A stretch of 64,000 bases of DNA from Lasioglossum baleicum (GCF_051020765.1 NC_134932.1:12524001-12588000), one strand, 5' to 3'. Numbered from the stretch's first letter, positions 1-13,927 are shown. Notes: a model not told the origin generated them from the letters alone. Translations and numbers: made by a program.

Positions 1-3000
1 TGTCGTAGGACGGCGTTGTCTCATACCGGATCCTGCCCGTGAGAATGATATTCGCAATCACTTTCTCCCGCAATAGTGTTCACTGTACGAATTCCACAGA
101 GGATTCTCCGAGGTGTGTATCGCCACATCAATTTGTCTAATTAATTCGATCGATCCGCGCCAATCTGATGAATCTCGGCCGAACGAAACCGAAAAGGACA
201 CGCTCGGTCGGCGATCGTCGAAAATAGAAAAGGTATTCGTTTCGTAATCGATTCAAATCGAAGACGAGGCTTCGTACTCTAACAAAAATCGAACTCAAAG
301 CAGTTTCGACCGCCAAGAAAAATCACATTCGACGCAGCTTCATTCTAGAAGGAGAAGTCGAGTTTAACCTCGGATAAAAATGGTTAATGAATTAATTTTC
401 CGAACGATAACGAGGTTCATAATCTGGGATGCAAAAAGCAGCCATCCGCCAACAACTTTCATTTCGCTTAAGTCATCTACGCCTAACAAAACCGTACAGT
501 TTCCAACCAGTTCGTTTCAAGTTTCGAACAACGGGAACTCGACTTGCTGCAAGGTTTCTTGCGATTCGCAAATCCATTAAGTTCAGCTCGGGGATGGTTC
601 ATTTCAACGCAGTGACGATTTCCTCTTCTTTTTTGCAACTGAAAGTTGTTGCAAGTACGTAAATTATTGATGTCATCGTCTTGATTAAACGAAGTACCTT
701 TCTGTGTCGAAAACTGTCTCCTTTAACTTGACTTTTCGAACCAGTTCGGCTGGATCAGTATATTTCCTGCCGCGGTAAAAGTGCTGTTATCGATTAGATC
801 AGGATCCGAAATCAAGGTCTTGATGCGTCGGTTTCGCATTTTGCGAAAGAGGTCCCTCGTTTCAGATCGGTATCGCGAAGTGAAAACTGCTTTTCAGAAT
901 GTCGCGCGTCGGCCCGATCCAATCAGCTAATGAAAAGAAAAAGAAAGCGATACCGTTGCCTAACCGTGTCTCTTTTCCGTCTGTTCGTTTTACCTCGCGA
1001 ATTCTTTTTTTTTTCTGTCGCGTCCGCTCTCGTAATCCGCTCTGGTCGCCATCAATTTTCGTTCAAAAGGAATAAAATTCATCCGTTCGCGGATAAACGA
1101 GCCCAGTGGATGGTTAATCCGCCGAATTTATGTCGGCTGATTGAAATTCGCTTCACGGTACAATTAACTTACTTATCAGCTCGCTTTCTTATTCCGATTC
1201 CGAGACTAGGCGAGCAAAATAAATCGAGATCATGTTTGTATATCATGGGGGGTGAACTCGTAAACGAGACAGCGCTGTCATCTCTGCCGAGATCTTCGTG
1301 TGTTTATGGTGGCTAGAAATGTTTAATTGATTGCAAGAAGCAGAAGTTCTATAGACATTTATTTCTTCTCTTAAGAATTTTCACTGTTTACTTCTTTTTG
1401 TTATGGACAAGAGAAAAGAGTTATAATATTGGTGATCGAACTATTTGTGTGCGACTTTAGAAGCTAGAAAACTAATGAAATTGTTATTCAGAATAATTAA
1501 TCGGACAATTTGTTTCCAACTTTGAAAGCTGGATACACACGAGCCGGATATCACGAAAATGGTGACATTCCGTCCGAAAGGGAATCAGAAGAACATGTCT
1601 CCGTATGCATAATAAGACACTCGATTCTCCAGTGATTTTCTTATTCATTTGACGATTGCGTACAGATAGAAGATTCGGGAGTGTCGTTCACAATGTTCGG
1701 GCAGCTGTATGTCGCAATAGAAGGAAGGGCACTACACAGTGCCATGCAAAGAGACTGTTCGAATTGATTCGGATTCGAAGAAAGTATCTAATCGCCCTGT
1801 ATTAACATAACATACCGAGGGATACCTCGATATCCGACGGCAACTTCCGTCAAATTGAGATCTTTCTGTTCCTCGTCGCGCGATTTCAATAACTAAACCG
1901 TCGAAAGGCGTTCCTCTTCGATTCGAAAGTTTCAGATAACAAAATCGAAACTTTCCAAACTGATTGAAATGCTGGTTCACTGTCATCTTGATCATTGCCA
2001 GGACTTTTTAATAAAGTCATCTTGACAGTTAGCAGAGTCGTCGGCTGAGGGATAAAAGTTACCCTTCCTCTGCCAGCAACGGATTAGTCACGAAACATCG
2101 TGACACACGCATGGAATATCGATTATCGAACTGCTTTCCAGGCTCCTGTTTACTCTGAGCAAGAGAGCGATTATTCTGTCAATATTATGAATCGCATACG
2201 TGTGATTCAGAAAGAACTGGGTTTCCAATGTTGATTTTTCCGCGATTTCCCGAATCAGACGACAGCGGCAAACGTGGAAACGAAAGGATCACGGCGTGCC
2301 AGGGATTACCGATGATCATGAATCACAAACGACAAGTCATCGCGACACAAATCACTTTCTCTGGATGCTTGAGTGCCAGAAAGAACGATACCCTCCGCGC
2401 GAATCTTCTTGATAATGTCCGAAGACGTAATTTACATGAGCTAACTGGTTTGACGCGGCCGGCGCGGCGCGCGACGTGTAACTTTCTCAGGCGGCATACA
2501 GGAGAAGAAGAAAGACAAGAAGAAAAGAGGGATGAAAGAAGAAAGAAGAACCAGTCGCCGGTGGTCGTGACTCGCTCGTTGCTGATTGCCTGCGCGTTCA
2601 GTTTCCTCGACTCGTCGCTGACATTGTTGTCGCTGGTGATATAATCACGCCGGGTGATCGCACGCATTGCCACCGAGTCAATGAGCGGATTAAGAAAAAA
2701 ATGGCAACAGGGAAGCTGTACGCATTATCTCGATAGAGCCGTCCTTGCGTAACGAAAGAGAATCTAATGGTACCATCGACTCCCAGTTTCACGAGTGTTA
2801 TGACTTCCGTGGAAACATTTGCGAACTTTCTTCGAGAATATTTTTTTCCCTTCTCGAATGCAATGTATACAGCAATTAAAAGGAGGTGGGAGGAGACACT
2901 AACGTTGCCGCACATTTTCGCACAGCCTTGGTCTATTTATAATTGTAGTTCTCTAGACACGAGGAACCAAGCTAGAGGAGCTCTAGACGTTCGAAGATTT

Positions 3001-6000
3001 TCAGATCCGAGGACTCAAGACTCGAGGACCTCGATGCACCGCGTTACGAACACCGTGATTCATTGGAACGTCCGCAGAAAGCATTATTCTTGCACCTGAA
3101 TCGCGAAAGCTCGGATGAAACGTAACAGAGGCGTTTTTACGAGTGCAATTACGGCCAGCCGAAACGAGAAAACCGTTCTCGTAACAGGAGTAGGATCGCT
3201 GGACGCGTCTTACAAGCCAAAAGCGTAATTCCAGATTCCATGGGCCAGTGTATCGTGTTCCCTGGCGAATCGGGCACCTGAACGTCAGAGTTCCGAGGCG
3301 ACTACTTCCCGGGTGACCCGTGCACGTGGAGGCATTCATGGTTGTTCCTTTTGATTTCGCACAAAAGGAATTCGCCGATGGGACGTCAGAGATTATTCTC
3401 GAAGGCGTGCGTCGGTGTATCGCGGCCACTTATCACTGTACTAAAATGATTGTCTCTTTTTGTGGGAAGGTTAAGGCCGGGCTCGGCCGTGGGCAAACCG
3501 GTTCGGTCTCGAACGAAATAAGTTTCGTCCTACCGATGCTCACCCGCGAAAGCCCCGAATATCTTCGAGTCTGTTTTGCTACCCGATATCGGCGATACCG
3601 GCGATGCTTTCCGAGGTTGACGGTGGCAGTGTTGCGCAATCATCTGACAGTGTGGAATTTCTGTAGGTGGTCTGGGACATTGGTCTTTTACCGAAAGCAG
3701 AATTCCAGGCGTGTTGTTTCTACGCAAGACGCTCTAGCCTTAAATAGTTCTCAGCTTCTCTAGCTTTGTCTTCGAAGGTATGGGTGCGTTCGTGTGAAAG
3801 ATGTACGACAACGTGCATCTTTCAGGGAAATCGGGAGACGAACGTTTGATAGAATCGACAAGATGTAATCGCCGCGATTATTGTCTTGTCTCTATTAAGA
3901 GCCTGGGATCTACACTTTGCATCTTTGCTCTTTCGTTTATGCAGCAAGTAGCTAGGTGATCGAAGCATTTTGTTTCGTGACCGTGCAATTGTTTAATCAA
4001 TTCACTCATTTATTAGAGCCACAGTACGTAAAATGCATTTTTGCAAGAGCAATATGCAAGTAAGGAAGATGGTAATAATGTCTAGTAATGTCACTGGACG
4101 CGGGGATTACGGCAAGCACCTCTCGTTTTTCAGCAGACGTAAGTTCTGGGAAGCTCGAAGCTCGGAAGCATGGGGGTCGCGTTAAGTAAACTATCCTTAC
4201 ATTAAGCTCACGGTCTCTGTAAAGACGACAGCTTAATTATATCGTAAAATTAACATTTTCCTCCTGCTTGTTCTTTTTTCTTAATAATTTCTTGAACGGT
4301 TTAACGTCGCGATGGCAAATGTTTGAAAAGTTGCGGAGTATGAAGGTTCAGTCGAGTTCAATCGATTAAGTAACATAACTTTGATTAAGGAATATTACAA
4401 TAAAAAGAAGTTATAAAATACTTCGACTGAATCGTCTAACGGAATTTATAGCAGATACGCATCTGCTTGGTAGGTAGCAGGAAAACATTTCAGTTGACCG
4501 ACGCATTAACTGCTACATATATTCAGCCATGAATCACAAGATTCCTGTTTTTAAGAAAACATGCTGTTTCATTTTAACGTGATTCATGCAACAAATAGGT
4601 ACATATAATTAAAAACTCGTACGGAATGGAAATAACATTTCGAGTGTTTTATGAAAATGAACAGAACTCGGACGTCGTTTAACATAATTTCTTACGTTTA
4701 TGCATCCCTGAAACACGAAACTTCTAAAAATCTCCATAATTTCTGAGAAATAGAGATTCCTGATCGACTCTTCTAGCCTGTGTTAACCTAGACCATAAGT
4801 TCCGCAATTATGCGAATATCGACCTAAAATTTAGCTGAAAATGTTCGCGAACACTCGGTCTTTCGACCCGAATAGCATAAAACCGATTCTCCGAAGTTGC
4901 AATATTGTTGCATCTGTTTAAGGCAGCATCTTCAGCCTGGAAGAGTACATTCGCGGTACGCGAAATGGAGCCGTATCGTAAAGAGACCAGTAAATCGGAT
5001 TCCTCGATGAGATGCGTCACGACCCGGTGAGGACAGTACTTGTAAGGATGGATGAGCCAGAGCGATTGATCAATCTATTACATAGACGACCGCGATCGCT
5101 CCTCTTTCGAGCAGGTTGCAAACAACATGCTGTCTCGGATCCTTCGTTACTCGGGGCTCGGGGAACTAACCTTGCGCGGAACCCTCTGCCCTGGAAATTG
5201 TTTTCGTCTCCCAAGATAACGCCTTTTCCAGAGGGAGATCTTCATTTGCCATTCGCATGACAAATAGCGAATCGCTAATTGTAAGTCGACGTTTTGTAAC
5301 GCGTTCGACAATACCTTTAACGACGGATGTCGCGCGCGCGCGCGCGTGGACATCTATAGGACACCAATTATGGCAACCGCATCCTCACCGGGCCAGAACG
5401 AGCATGCTTCGCTTTGCAACAATTTGCATCCCTTCATGGGACAATCAGCGAGTCCGAGCGATGCGCGAGAGGGATCACCTGCGTCGAGGACCTTGCCGGT
5501 TGTACCTTCCGATGCGTTTCAGCTGCGTTCGAAATGCTTTCTCAATTCTTTTACAGTTTATACGTTGGTTGCGGCACTTCATTTAGTTAATTAAACCGAC
5601 ACTTCACAGTTAAAGTTTATCCCAGCGATTACTCTGCTGATTCCTCCAGATCGTACGAATTCCAATTATCGTTTTACGAGGAAGATAAAAAAAATGGTGA
5701 GATCCACGAATGAATGTTGTGGGAACGGGACTGTCGAATAAATTACAAAGCAACGTGTCACAGATCAGTTCCTCGCGTTTCGGCGTTTTAATCAGTAAAC
5801 TTTTCGGAGTCGCTGAATAATGCGGGAACTGTTCCGAGAAGAGTATAACACGAAATTCTTCAGCGAGTCACTGACCTCTGTGCCGATCGAGTGTAACATT
5901 GTCTTACCGCGAAAAAGGACATGCGTTATAATTTGGCAAAGTCTAAGTCTAATTTGAAAGGAAGAAACATGGCGGCGTCAGCGACCTTCGAAGCGATAAG

Positions 6001-7902
6001 ATGACACTCGTGTACCGTTACGTGCGTGTATCATTCCGGATCGAACATCGTTGTTTCGACTGGTTCACAGCAGATTTTCGGTCGGATTGTTTTTCCAGGT
6101 TAACAGGGAACGCGTCACCGATCTCTCGGGCCTGTTGTAACTCCGTATCATTACATTCAATCTCGCGAACGGTGCCGTTACTTCGTTTAGATCGTAATCT
6201 ACGAGTCAACAACTATACCGACGTTAATACGTTTGCATCCGCGACATCCTCGTGGATCGACGACTCGTTTCGAATAGATTTATCTAGCCGTCGATTCCAG
6301 AGACCTGCATATTTTTGCATTTCATTCTGTCCCATTAGCTCGATCAGGTTAATGGCAAGATTAATACCGTACGCTACATCGTTTGCACTCTCTCGGTAGG
6401 TACGTTCTTCTGCTTCTTCTCGCTTCCTTTTCCAAATCACTAATTTGAATAAAATGAATTTTTGAATTGAATTGAATAAAATGAAAATTTTCTAAACAAA
6501 AATATCATTTTAACCCCTCGTCTCGGCTACTTCTGATGTTAATTCTTCTACCAAAGAAAAATAAAAGTGCATCAAACCCCATGAATCTTTCCGGGGGACC
6601 ACTCGCAATTCAATGAACAATGACAATCAAACGTGACCAATGGTCTCCCAAGGTTCCCGTAAAAAGAGTGAAAGGGAGCTTTCGACGAATATGAAGAGGA
6701 AACTTGGTTTCGCTGTAAGGTGTGGAAACGGCGCACGTCCCACATATTGGAAAACGCTCAGCGCACTGAATTTTTCAGTCCACTTTCCCAAGCTTCGAAA
6801 ACCGAAAAAGCCAAGTTACAGCGAGGTGATCATTACGACCACGCGAACACAGTCCGGAGGCGTGCTCTAGAAGATCGAATAAGTGACACATTTTTCTCTT
6901 ACGACGCTGAATGCGCAATGATCTTGTATTCGCCGCGAGTCACGACCCGGATAAGATTTTATTTATGAAGCCCGATTCTCGAACGGTGGAATTTCACGTA
7001 TTGGCGATCACTTGGCTTTTGTCTATGCTCAACGAAATTGCTGTGAGCACACTATCATTTACTTAATAATATAATCAATATAAAACGTACTTTCACGAGG
7101 CAAAGTGTTTTTTTCTCCGTTTTCCATTAATTGAATTATCAAAGTACATGAGGTTTGTCTTATAAAAAATGGTAGTGTTCTTGTAAAAATTTTGTCTATC
7201 GTAGATATGTCTCTGATGAACATTGCATAAATCTGCATAAAATTGCTGTTTCTTGAGCTGATTATTTAGCAATTATTTCGTTCTGCTCTCAGCGTGAGAG
7301 CGATAAATCCACGTCGTTCGTTACTTGCTGAATTCGAAACCAGTCCAGACTACAAGTGCTCAGGAAGAAACAGATTGAGATGTTCTCAGGTGTTACGATT
7401 GCCGAAAGTTCGGCCAACTCCGTTGAAATAAGACGGTTTTCAAAGTGAAAAACTTTACGAGGCGGATCCCGGTTGGTGGAAGGAAGAAAGTTCCGTAACG
7501 GATAAGTACGCGTTTTGGCGTTGCTTTTAAGAATTCCACGGACGAGCCCGGTATATTTTACGGTGGCAGCGGATATTTCGCGGATATTGTCTCTGATATA
7601 ATGCATGCGGCGTGTTAGCTGGAATTGTTCGCAGTGGTGTCAACAAACACGTGCGCTGCCACGTAAATTCCACTGGTGACGTGAATATTCGCGCGTTGGA
7701 CCTTGGAACCCTTTAGCCTGTGGAACCTTAAAGCGGATCTACTAACTTCATATTACAACAACGATGTTCTATCATCTTTATTTCAATAAGGGATCCGTGT
7801 GAGAAAATTGATCTCTGTGGACATGTTTTAAACATTCTGGTTATTGATTAATTTGTTGTTTCACGATCGTAAATATTTGATAAGAGGAAATATGCTCACA
7901 GC
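1..7902. other. Non-coding or unassigned DNA, no gene supported
   Basis: Open frames up to 147 codons (for example 3320-3763 plus) have no recognisable domains, overlap open frames on the opposite strand, and show no matching splice partners. Base composition alternates between CpG-rich patches (2.4-3.7 kb, 5.0-5.5 kb, 6.0-6.4 kb) and AT-rich ones. It may be intergenic, or an intron or UTR of a gene outside the window. Confidence 0.5.
5331..5346. repeat. (CG)8 dinucleotide run
   Basis: Sixteen bases of alternating C and G in a local CpG-rich stretch. Such runs are rare in AT-rich insect DNA and can form Z-DNA; no gene start can be tied to it. Confidence 0.8.
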
Positions 7903-8180
7903 GCACGGTTTCGATCAAAAGAAAAGACGAAGCAAATTTGCAAAAGTTGACCTGTACGTTTCGATCCGGGTTTGGATCATTTTCAAGAGAAATGCGTCTG
8001 AAAATATATAATGAATTAATATCATTGGTATTTAACACGGAAAAGAACACTGTTTATAAAATGAACCCTTAGGACACCTACTTGCTATGTATAAAGAATT
8101 TTAGAAGCTTGAACTAATAGAACCGAATTCCATGCTGGTCTAAATTGAATTGATCTAACGACCGTTACGAAGAGCAACCA
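7903..8180. repeat. Diverged copy of the interior of the 13.6-kb MITE-like element
   Basis: Collinear short matches to 13590-13880: CGTTTCGATCC (7957 region), TTTTCAAGAGAA, GCGTC, ACTTGCTA, AAAGAATT, CCATGCTGG against CCATGCCGG, and GACCGTTA against GGCCGTTA. Spacing between these blocks is similar in both copies. No inverted terminal arms are visible here, so it is an older, eroded copy. Boundaries are approximate. Confidence 0.6.
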
Positions 8181-8366
8181 CACAAATATTGGAACGACGC
8201 ATATGACATTCAGCGAATCAGACACAGTGATCGACAAGTTATTGAATCGATTCTTGGCGGTAAATTCGAATTGACGGAGTGCCATACCCGACAGAACACA
8301 TCCAATTGAATACCATTTACAGATATGGTAAGAACATTGACATTCAATGGTTTAGACCAAATATGT

Positions 8367-8387
8367 TATAAACACCAGGTGTTTATA
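8367..8387. repeat. Perfect 21-nt palindrome
   Basis: TATAAACACC, a single central A, then GGTGTTTATA. It could be a dimeric protein-binding site or the remnant of a foldback insertion; nothing nearby decides. Confidence 0.6.
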
Positions 8388-9928
8388 GGTGGAAGAGAAA
8401 CAATACTTTGTATATGTGGAAACTTCATCATAAATACATTACTCGTTTAGTAATGTTGCGTAATATTCATGAATCTTTGGGGTTCATTGTTGTTATTGTT
8501 ATGAAGTAACGTAGAATACTTTTAGTAGACTTTAGTGCACCATAAATCTAGCGTTAATGGAAACGTTTCCTTGTGCTATACAAATGCATGGCGCAACGAA
8601 TGCACAACGTTTTGTGATCTATATAGACAAATATGTTAAATATTTAACACCTTTGTATGGACGTCTCGAAGCGAAATGGTCTCCTTTTAATCAGATTTTT
8701 GCTTTCGACGAGAGCGGAAATAATTTATATGTGTCCCATACTTCGTACTTTCTCTAACATCGGTCGTGTTACTTTGTCCATTCGTCGAATACTAAATCTT
8801 CGGCTTTGTTAGAATTTTGTTGCTCGAAACTAGAGCTAGTTTCACTTTCAGAGTTGACTGGCTCCTTTACAATCCGCTTAATTGTTTTTATCAAACGAAC
8901 GGAGAATTGCTGTTCGATGGGAAGGCGCCATTGGTCCGCATGGTATACGTAACTGAATTTCGTACCGGAAAACATACTCTTACTATCCGACGTGATATGC
9001 CGTACACGTTTGACCCCCGTGCGTGAATTTTTAAGAAACTTAAGCAGATTCGCTACATGTGCGCCGCCGGGCACGCGGTTTATTGACCCCGGAGTTACGA
9101 GACCGGCGAACCGGGTATAAGCCCGTTCTGTCGTAGCGGGCCTATACGCGGTCAACCCAAATTCTGCGATCGAAATGTCAATGTCGAGGCAACCTGTCGC
9201 CTGTCGAAATGTCGATATACGTCGCCGATGCAGCTCTCAAAACGAGAATGTAATAGGAAACCTTGACACCGAGCAAGCTCCGTTTTCTTCTCTCTGCGAA
9301 CTGTCAGACTTGAAAAACCCCGTAGACATTTCAATACCTCCCCTAATCATACCTGCTCTACTGACTTTTATATTTCTTTCAACAATCTATGTTTGTAAAA
9401 GAATGTTCAATTTCAAGCATCCGTAAGATTAAGATTTTTAATTTCGATTCTTAACTCTCTCTTGAGAAATTGGAAAAGTCTGATGGTCGGAATGGCACTT
9501 TTCTAAATACATATATCACTGAATGAGAGAAGAATTAATGTCCGAGTTCAATTTGCAACAAACATTATTCTACATTATTTCTACTTGTTTTCACAGCGAA
9601 GGACAAAAATATTCGGGCAATGGAAGTGGCATTTTCGAGTTGTACTAAGAATGATTTGAATTTTGATTTGACAAGAACAGTTGCATTTATGAGGGAGCTT
9701 TGTTCGACTTCACGATCCTCTTCGGCCAACAACCAGCTTCTCGATAGTAGCTGAATCAACGCAAGCCGAAAACAACGCTAACATTTTCGTTCTTCCGATT
9801 GTTGATCTGTGCATTTGCAAACCCGAACGGAGTTTCGGGTCAAGGGTGCGCGCCTTTAACAGAAAACAATCGACGAAATCGGCGCGGAAAGATAAAGTGC
9901 CTCGCGGGGCAAGAGACAGAGAGACTCG

Positions 9929-9976
9929 AAGAAGAAGAAGAAGAAGAAGAGACCGAAGCGAGAAGAAGAAGAAGCG
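9929..9976 (+). repeat. GAA-rich purine tract
   Basis: Two blocks of GAAGAA repeats separated by a short spacer, embedded in a purine-rich stretch. The Glu- or Arg-rich open frames across it are a by-product of the repeat. Confidence 0.8.
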
Positions 9977-12060
9977 CGGTATCGCGGCCGAATCCGCTGT
10001 AGAAAGCGGAAGCTGTCGTAACACGGTCATTACCGACAATTAACTCGTATACGCTTAACGCGAGTATTATTCAATATCACGCCGAAAGGCCGGCTGGAGG
10101 CATCGAACGGCTGTTTTGCGAGCTGACCAGTAACCCCGATTCGAGCAGGCCAATGGGAGTAAGACTTTCGCTTCCACTGCAGGCACAGTTGCCAAACATC
10201 TTCCGGAATTCTTCGCGGTGACTCCGGATAATTAACCTTTTCCCCTAGAACCTTTAACAACCTCGATACCGTGCCGCACCGAGGCCCGACCGTTTCTTCG
10301 TTTCGTGAACCGAAACGAGCGCTCCTCCATCTTTCACGTTTCGATCTGTTTGGTAATCTGCTCTCCGTCGTCACCATTTCGCTCCTTTTACCCTCTCTCT
10401 TATCTCTATCTTATTTTATTTCCCTAAAAAAATCCGACAACCACGGATCCGCATGAAAATGTATCCTCGGCGATTTTCTAAAACCTGTTTGAAACTTTTC
10501 GGCTAAACCAACCATGCGGATTATATTCACGAGTTTATGGTTGATTTAATCCTCTTTCTTCTTTACCACGCTTCTTTTCGTAACGCTCAGCTTTGCTTGC
10601 TTACCACCGGCGTTTGCACACACTCTTTCTGCTTCGTTTGTACACAGCCAGTCGTTCAAAGATTTCGAGATGTCTCTGGATTTACCTGGATTTTTCTTAT
10701 TACGTTAGACCGTTTCACCGAAAGGCAAATATCCGACAAAATTAATTACGCGAAAACATTGAAAGAACTTGAAAATAATGTTACACTGTTTTCGATTTAT
10801 GAGAACTATCGGAAGAAGAGATTTATGTGATTCTTGTTTCTCTCAGTTGATACATAGAATTTCGATTTTGCACGGAGATCTACACACAGCTGTATAACTC
10901 ACCGTGTGTCGGATAAATATGTCTGTTGAACCGACAGACGCATCAGTCTTTAATAAAACTTTACTGCCCTACACAAAATGGAAAACGTGACATACTGGAG
11001 GAAACGAAGCAACGGAAGAGCCTGAGATTCGCTCCGTGATCCGGTCAATCTCGAAACATAGAGATGTCTTGCTGCAGATAGCTATAAAACTGCTCACGAC
11101 GATATTAGCTATAGGTAGGGAAAAATGTGCTGAAAGCGAGCAACTGTAATAATGTTCGAACGCTACACAATTATTATGTTCACGAAATTTTCTAGTTTGA
11201 AGAAAAAATCGACGATCGAATATGGAAACTCATTTGAAGTAGCGTAAAAATGATAAGATTGAAACACGTCATTGTGTTTTATAGAGATAGAGATAAATGT
11301 GCAATAATTAAGCGAACATCCGCAGTCCAATGGTAACAAATGTTCGACAGCGTCTATACTTTGTGTTCGACTCTTCCTTGAACTCGCCTGCATTTGTCTG
11401 AATCATGTCCGCTAAATATGTAGTTAGTTACAATCCGCGGGAATGCATTACACAATTGTTGCATAACGAATCTACCCTGGCGCTTACTGAACACTTTCCT
11501 CGCGTGCTGCAAGTAATTAATATTACTGTCAACATTCTAATTCGGTAATCTTTTCAAATTATTCGAAGATTCGCGACTTCCTTAAGGAGGAATCAAATTT
11601 TAAGCAATTAATTCATCTATTTGGAAACGGAGGTTAAAGTGAAATTAGATCTCGATCGAAAGAAATAGCTTGAAAATAAATATGCAATGTTGAAGGAAAT
11701 GTACAAGAGTTTCGTTCGAAATAGGAGTGGGTAAAGAATCGTTAGCCTAGGTAAACAAGATGGATCGCGAAGGAGGAAGTGATATACGTCGATGGAAGAC
11801 AGACACGTTCTTCCTCCTTTCTTTCTCTTCTAGGCCACGCGATTTTTCGACTTTCGCGACCAATTCAATTGGAATGTTTGGAACGCCGGGAATGCGTCAG
11901 TATCGGAGTACCGAAACCGGCAGACATAACACGTCGAATGATTACAGCACGAACGAGTTATGGATACCGTACTTCGCTAGACGTTATAAATCGTCTTGAA
12001 AGCATAATGAATTCGTGAACACGGCGCGGTACAGGCAATTCTAAATTTATGGAATTAGCT

Positions 12061-12091
12061 TCTGTCTCTCTTTCTCTCTCTCTCACTCTCA
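12061..12091. repeat. TC/CT microsatellite
   Basis: Imperfect TCTC run followed by a TCACTCTC variant, immediately before a CpG-rich GGACGCCGCGCCGCG segment. Confidence 0.75.
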
Positions 12092-13564
12092 TGGGACGCC
12101 GCGCCGCGCGAGAAATATTGCAAACCACAAAGCCCAGAAGCGTGTACGATTCTTATAAACTTGTGGAAGGGACAAACGTCCCGAACAAAAACCAAACAAA
12201 ACCATTGGACGTAGGAGTTGATGCATAAAAACCTTCAATGCAATTTTCCTTTATCCTCTCGTAATCTCAAAATGGCCGACGCGTACAGAAGACCAGCCAG
12301 ATGTTCAGATAGCAAACGCAGTGGAATACTCGCTTAAAATGTAGATTTCGTTTTCAAACGGTTCACAACAGATGGCTTGATAGTAGACTCACGAGTTACA
12401 TGAAATTAAACGTTTACCCGGATGAAGTCCACCGCAGAGTTTTCAGTTGCATCGCGGATGTCACGTGCGCGGCATATTAAAAGGAAGAAGAATGCATTGA
12501 GGTCTGTAACGTTTAGTACACATCAACGAACGATGTTACATCGTACAATACATATGTAGTAAACGTGGAAGAAAGTCTTCACGAATTTTTGTAGTTTATA
12601 GTTTATATCATACATCTCCGAAAAATGGACTGCACGGCGTCTAGGAGAGAGGCTGTTACTCAGCCATTTTACAAAATTAGGTAACAGTACAATTACTATA
12701 AACTGCTCGATATATGTACTTTCAGATTGATAATTATGAAGACTGATTATGATTGTTCTGCAAATTGTCTAGAGATTTTCAGTGTAACGAGGATCCGGTA
12801 TTCCATTCCGGAACGATCTCGCGTTTTTCCGTGCCGTCAACGATGATAATAAACTCGACTGATTATGGTCGGTTTTGCCCAAAGTCGTTCTAGACAGGTT
12901 CTGTTTTCGTCCTTCCTTTCAAGAACATCTCCATTTAGGGTGAAAGTCAGTGAACTGTTCGCTGACGCGGGATGACACCGTAAAATTGTCAGCGCCGGCC
13001 TTGCTCTGTCACCTTGCTTCTGCGAAATCTTAATTAGTCGCGGCTCGTAATCTTGATCGAGCGTCCGTCAAAGTGGGGCCCTCAACGGCGAATCTCACAG
13101 GTGATTCGAAAGTTCAACTAGCTCCTGGTTGACCTTTTTTTATGAGCTATATGGATCGCGCGTGGCTACACCGCGGTCAAGGGAGCACTCGGCACCTCTG
13201 AATACCGTGTTTCTGCGCATGACTCGTTCGAGTCGCGCTTTTCTTGCGAAATTACGCGATTAAGAGCTTTATTTGGGTCGCGGCCTTTTATTGGTACTTC
13301 CAGCCGCGTCACCGGGGATTACCGAACTCGTAATCCGACAAGAATTATACCTACTAAATCATAATTTCGCTCGGAAGTTGTTGGTAATAAACAGAGGATC
13401 ATTTCGCGAATTGCCATTTTCGTACGCTGCTCCACGGAAACCAAAATACAAAATGAATTTTTTTCGACTAGTGAAAAATCGCTTTTGCTGACGCTAACAC
13501 GAAAATACTATTCATTTTCGCCGATACGCGCGTATCCTTATATATTTTACAAATTTGTCTAATT

Positions 13565-13927
13565 GCAAATAAACAATTTAATGATTTCGGCGCCACAGGT
13601 TCGATCAAATGTTACTCGCTAAGCAATTTTTCAATTTAAATTGTTCTCGACGTTTCGATCCAAATGAGGACCATTTTCAAGAGAAGTTTTGCGTCCGTAA
13701 AATACTGTAAGCTATAGTAATTGTTAAACAAAACCGGGTAATACCAATAAAACTTTGACATACTTGCTAAGTGTAAAAGAATTATATAAATTTACTGATG
13801 GAACTTTTGAGAAAACTATTTAATTAACTCCATGCCGGTAGACGTTAAACTGAAACCACGTGGCCGTTAAGGAAGAATAACATTTGATCGAACCTGTGGC
13901 GCCGAAATCATTAAATTGTTTATTTGC
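13565..13927. mobile_element. MITE-like element with perfect 50-bp terminal inverted repeats
   Basis: Positions 13565-13614 and 13878-13927 are exact reverse complements over 50 bases (outer end GCAAATAAACAATTTAATGA). The inner 263 bp has no open frame of note, so this is a non-autonomous element or remnant. An 18-bp direct repeat (CAAATTTGTCTAATTGCA) lies at 13550-13567, overlapping the left end by 3 bp, and again at 13957-13974, 30 bp outside the right end. It may be part of a larger element or an insertion scar. Perfect arms suggest fairly recent activity or gene conversion. The superfamily is unknown. Confidence 0.85.

Larger units (their letters stand above)
8388..13549. other. Non-coding or unassigned DNA, no gene supported
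   Basis: The longest open frame (8769-9155 minus, 128 codons) has no family I recognise. The region holds the GAA tract and TC microsatellite listed separately. I saw no tRNA-like clover-leaf or rRNA segment. Confidence 0.5.

Noticed and set aside
2323..2673. Overlapping open frames on both strands around a purine-rich tract
   Set aside because: Low complexity (AGAAGAAAG) and no domain.
3320..3763. 147-codon plus-strand open frame
   Set aside because: Overlaps comparable minus-strand frames, and its composition is typical of random CpG-rich sequence with no motif.
8769..9155. 128-codon minus-strand open frame
   Set aside because: Looked protein-like at first but has no recognisable domain, start context or splice partner.
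9799..10043. Arg/Glu-rich open frames
   Set aside because: Produced by the GAA repeat tract.
13591..13614. Possible tRNA B-box (GGTTCGATC) inside the MITE arm
   Set aside because: No A-box at proper spacing and no clover-leaf. The motif is simply part of the inverted repeat.
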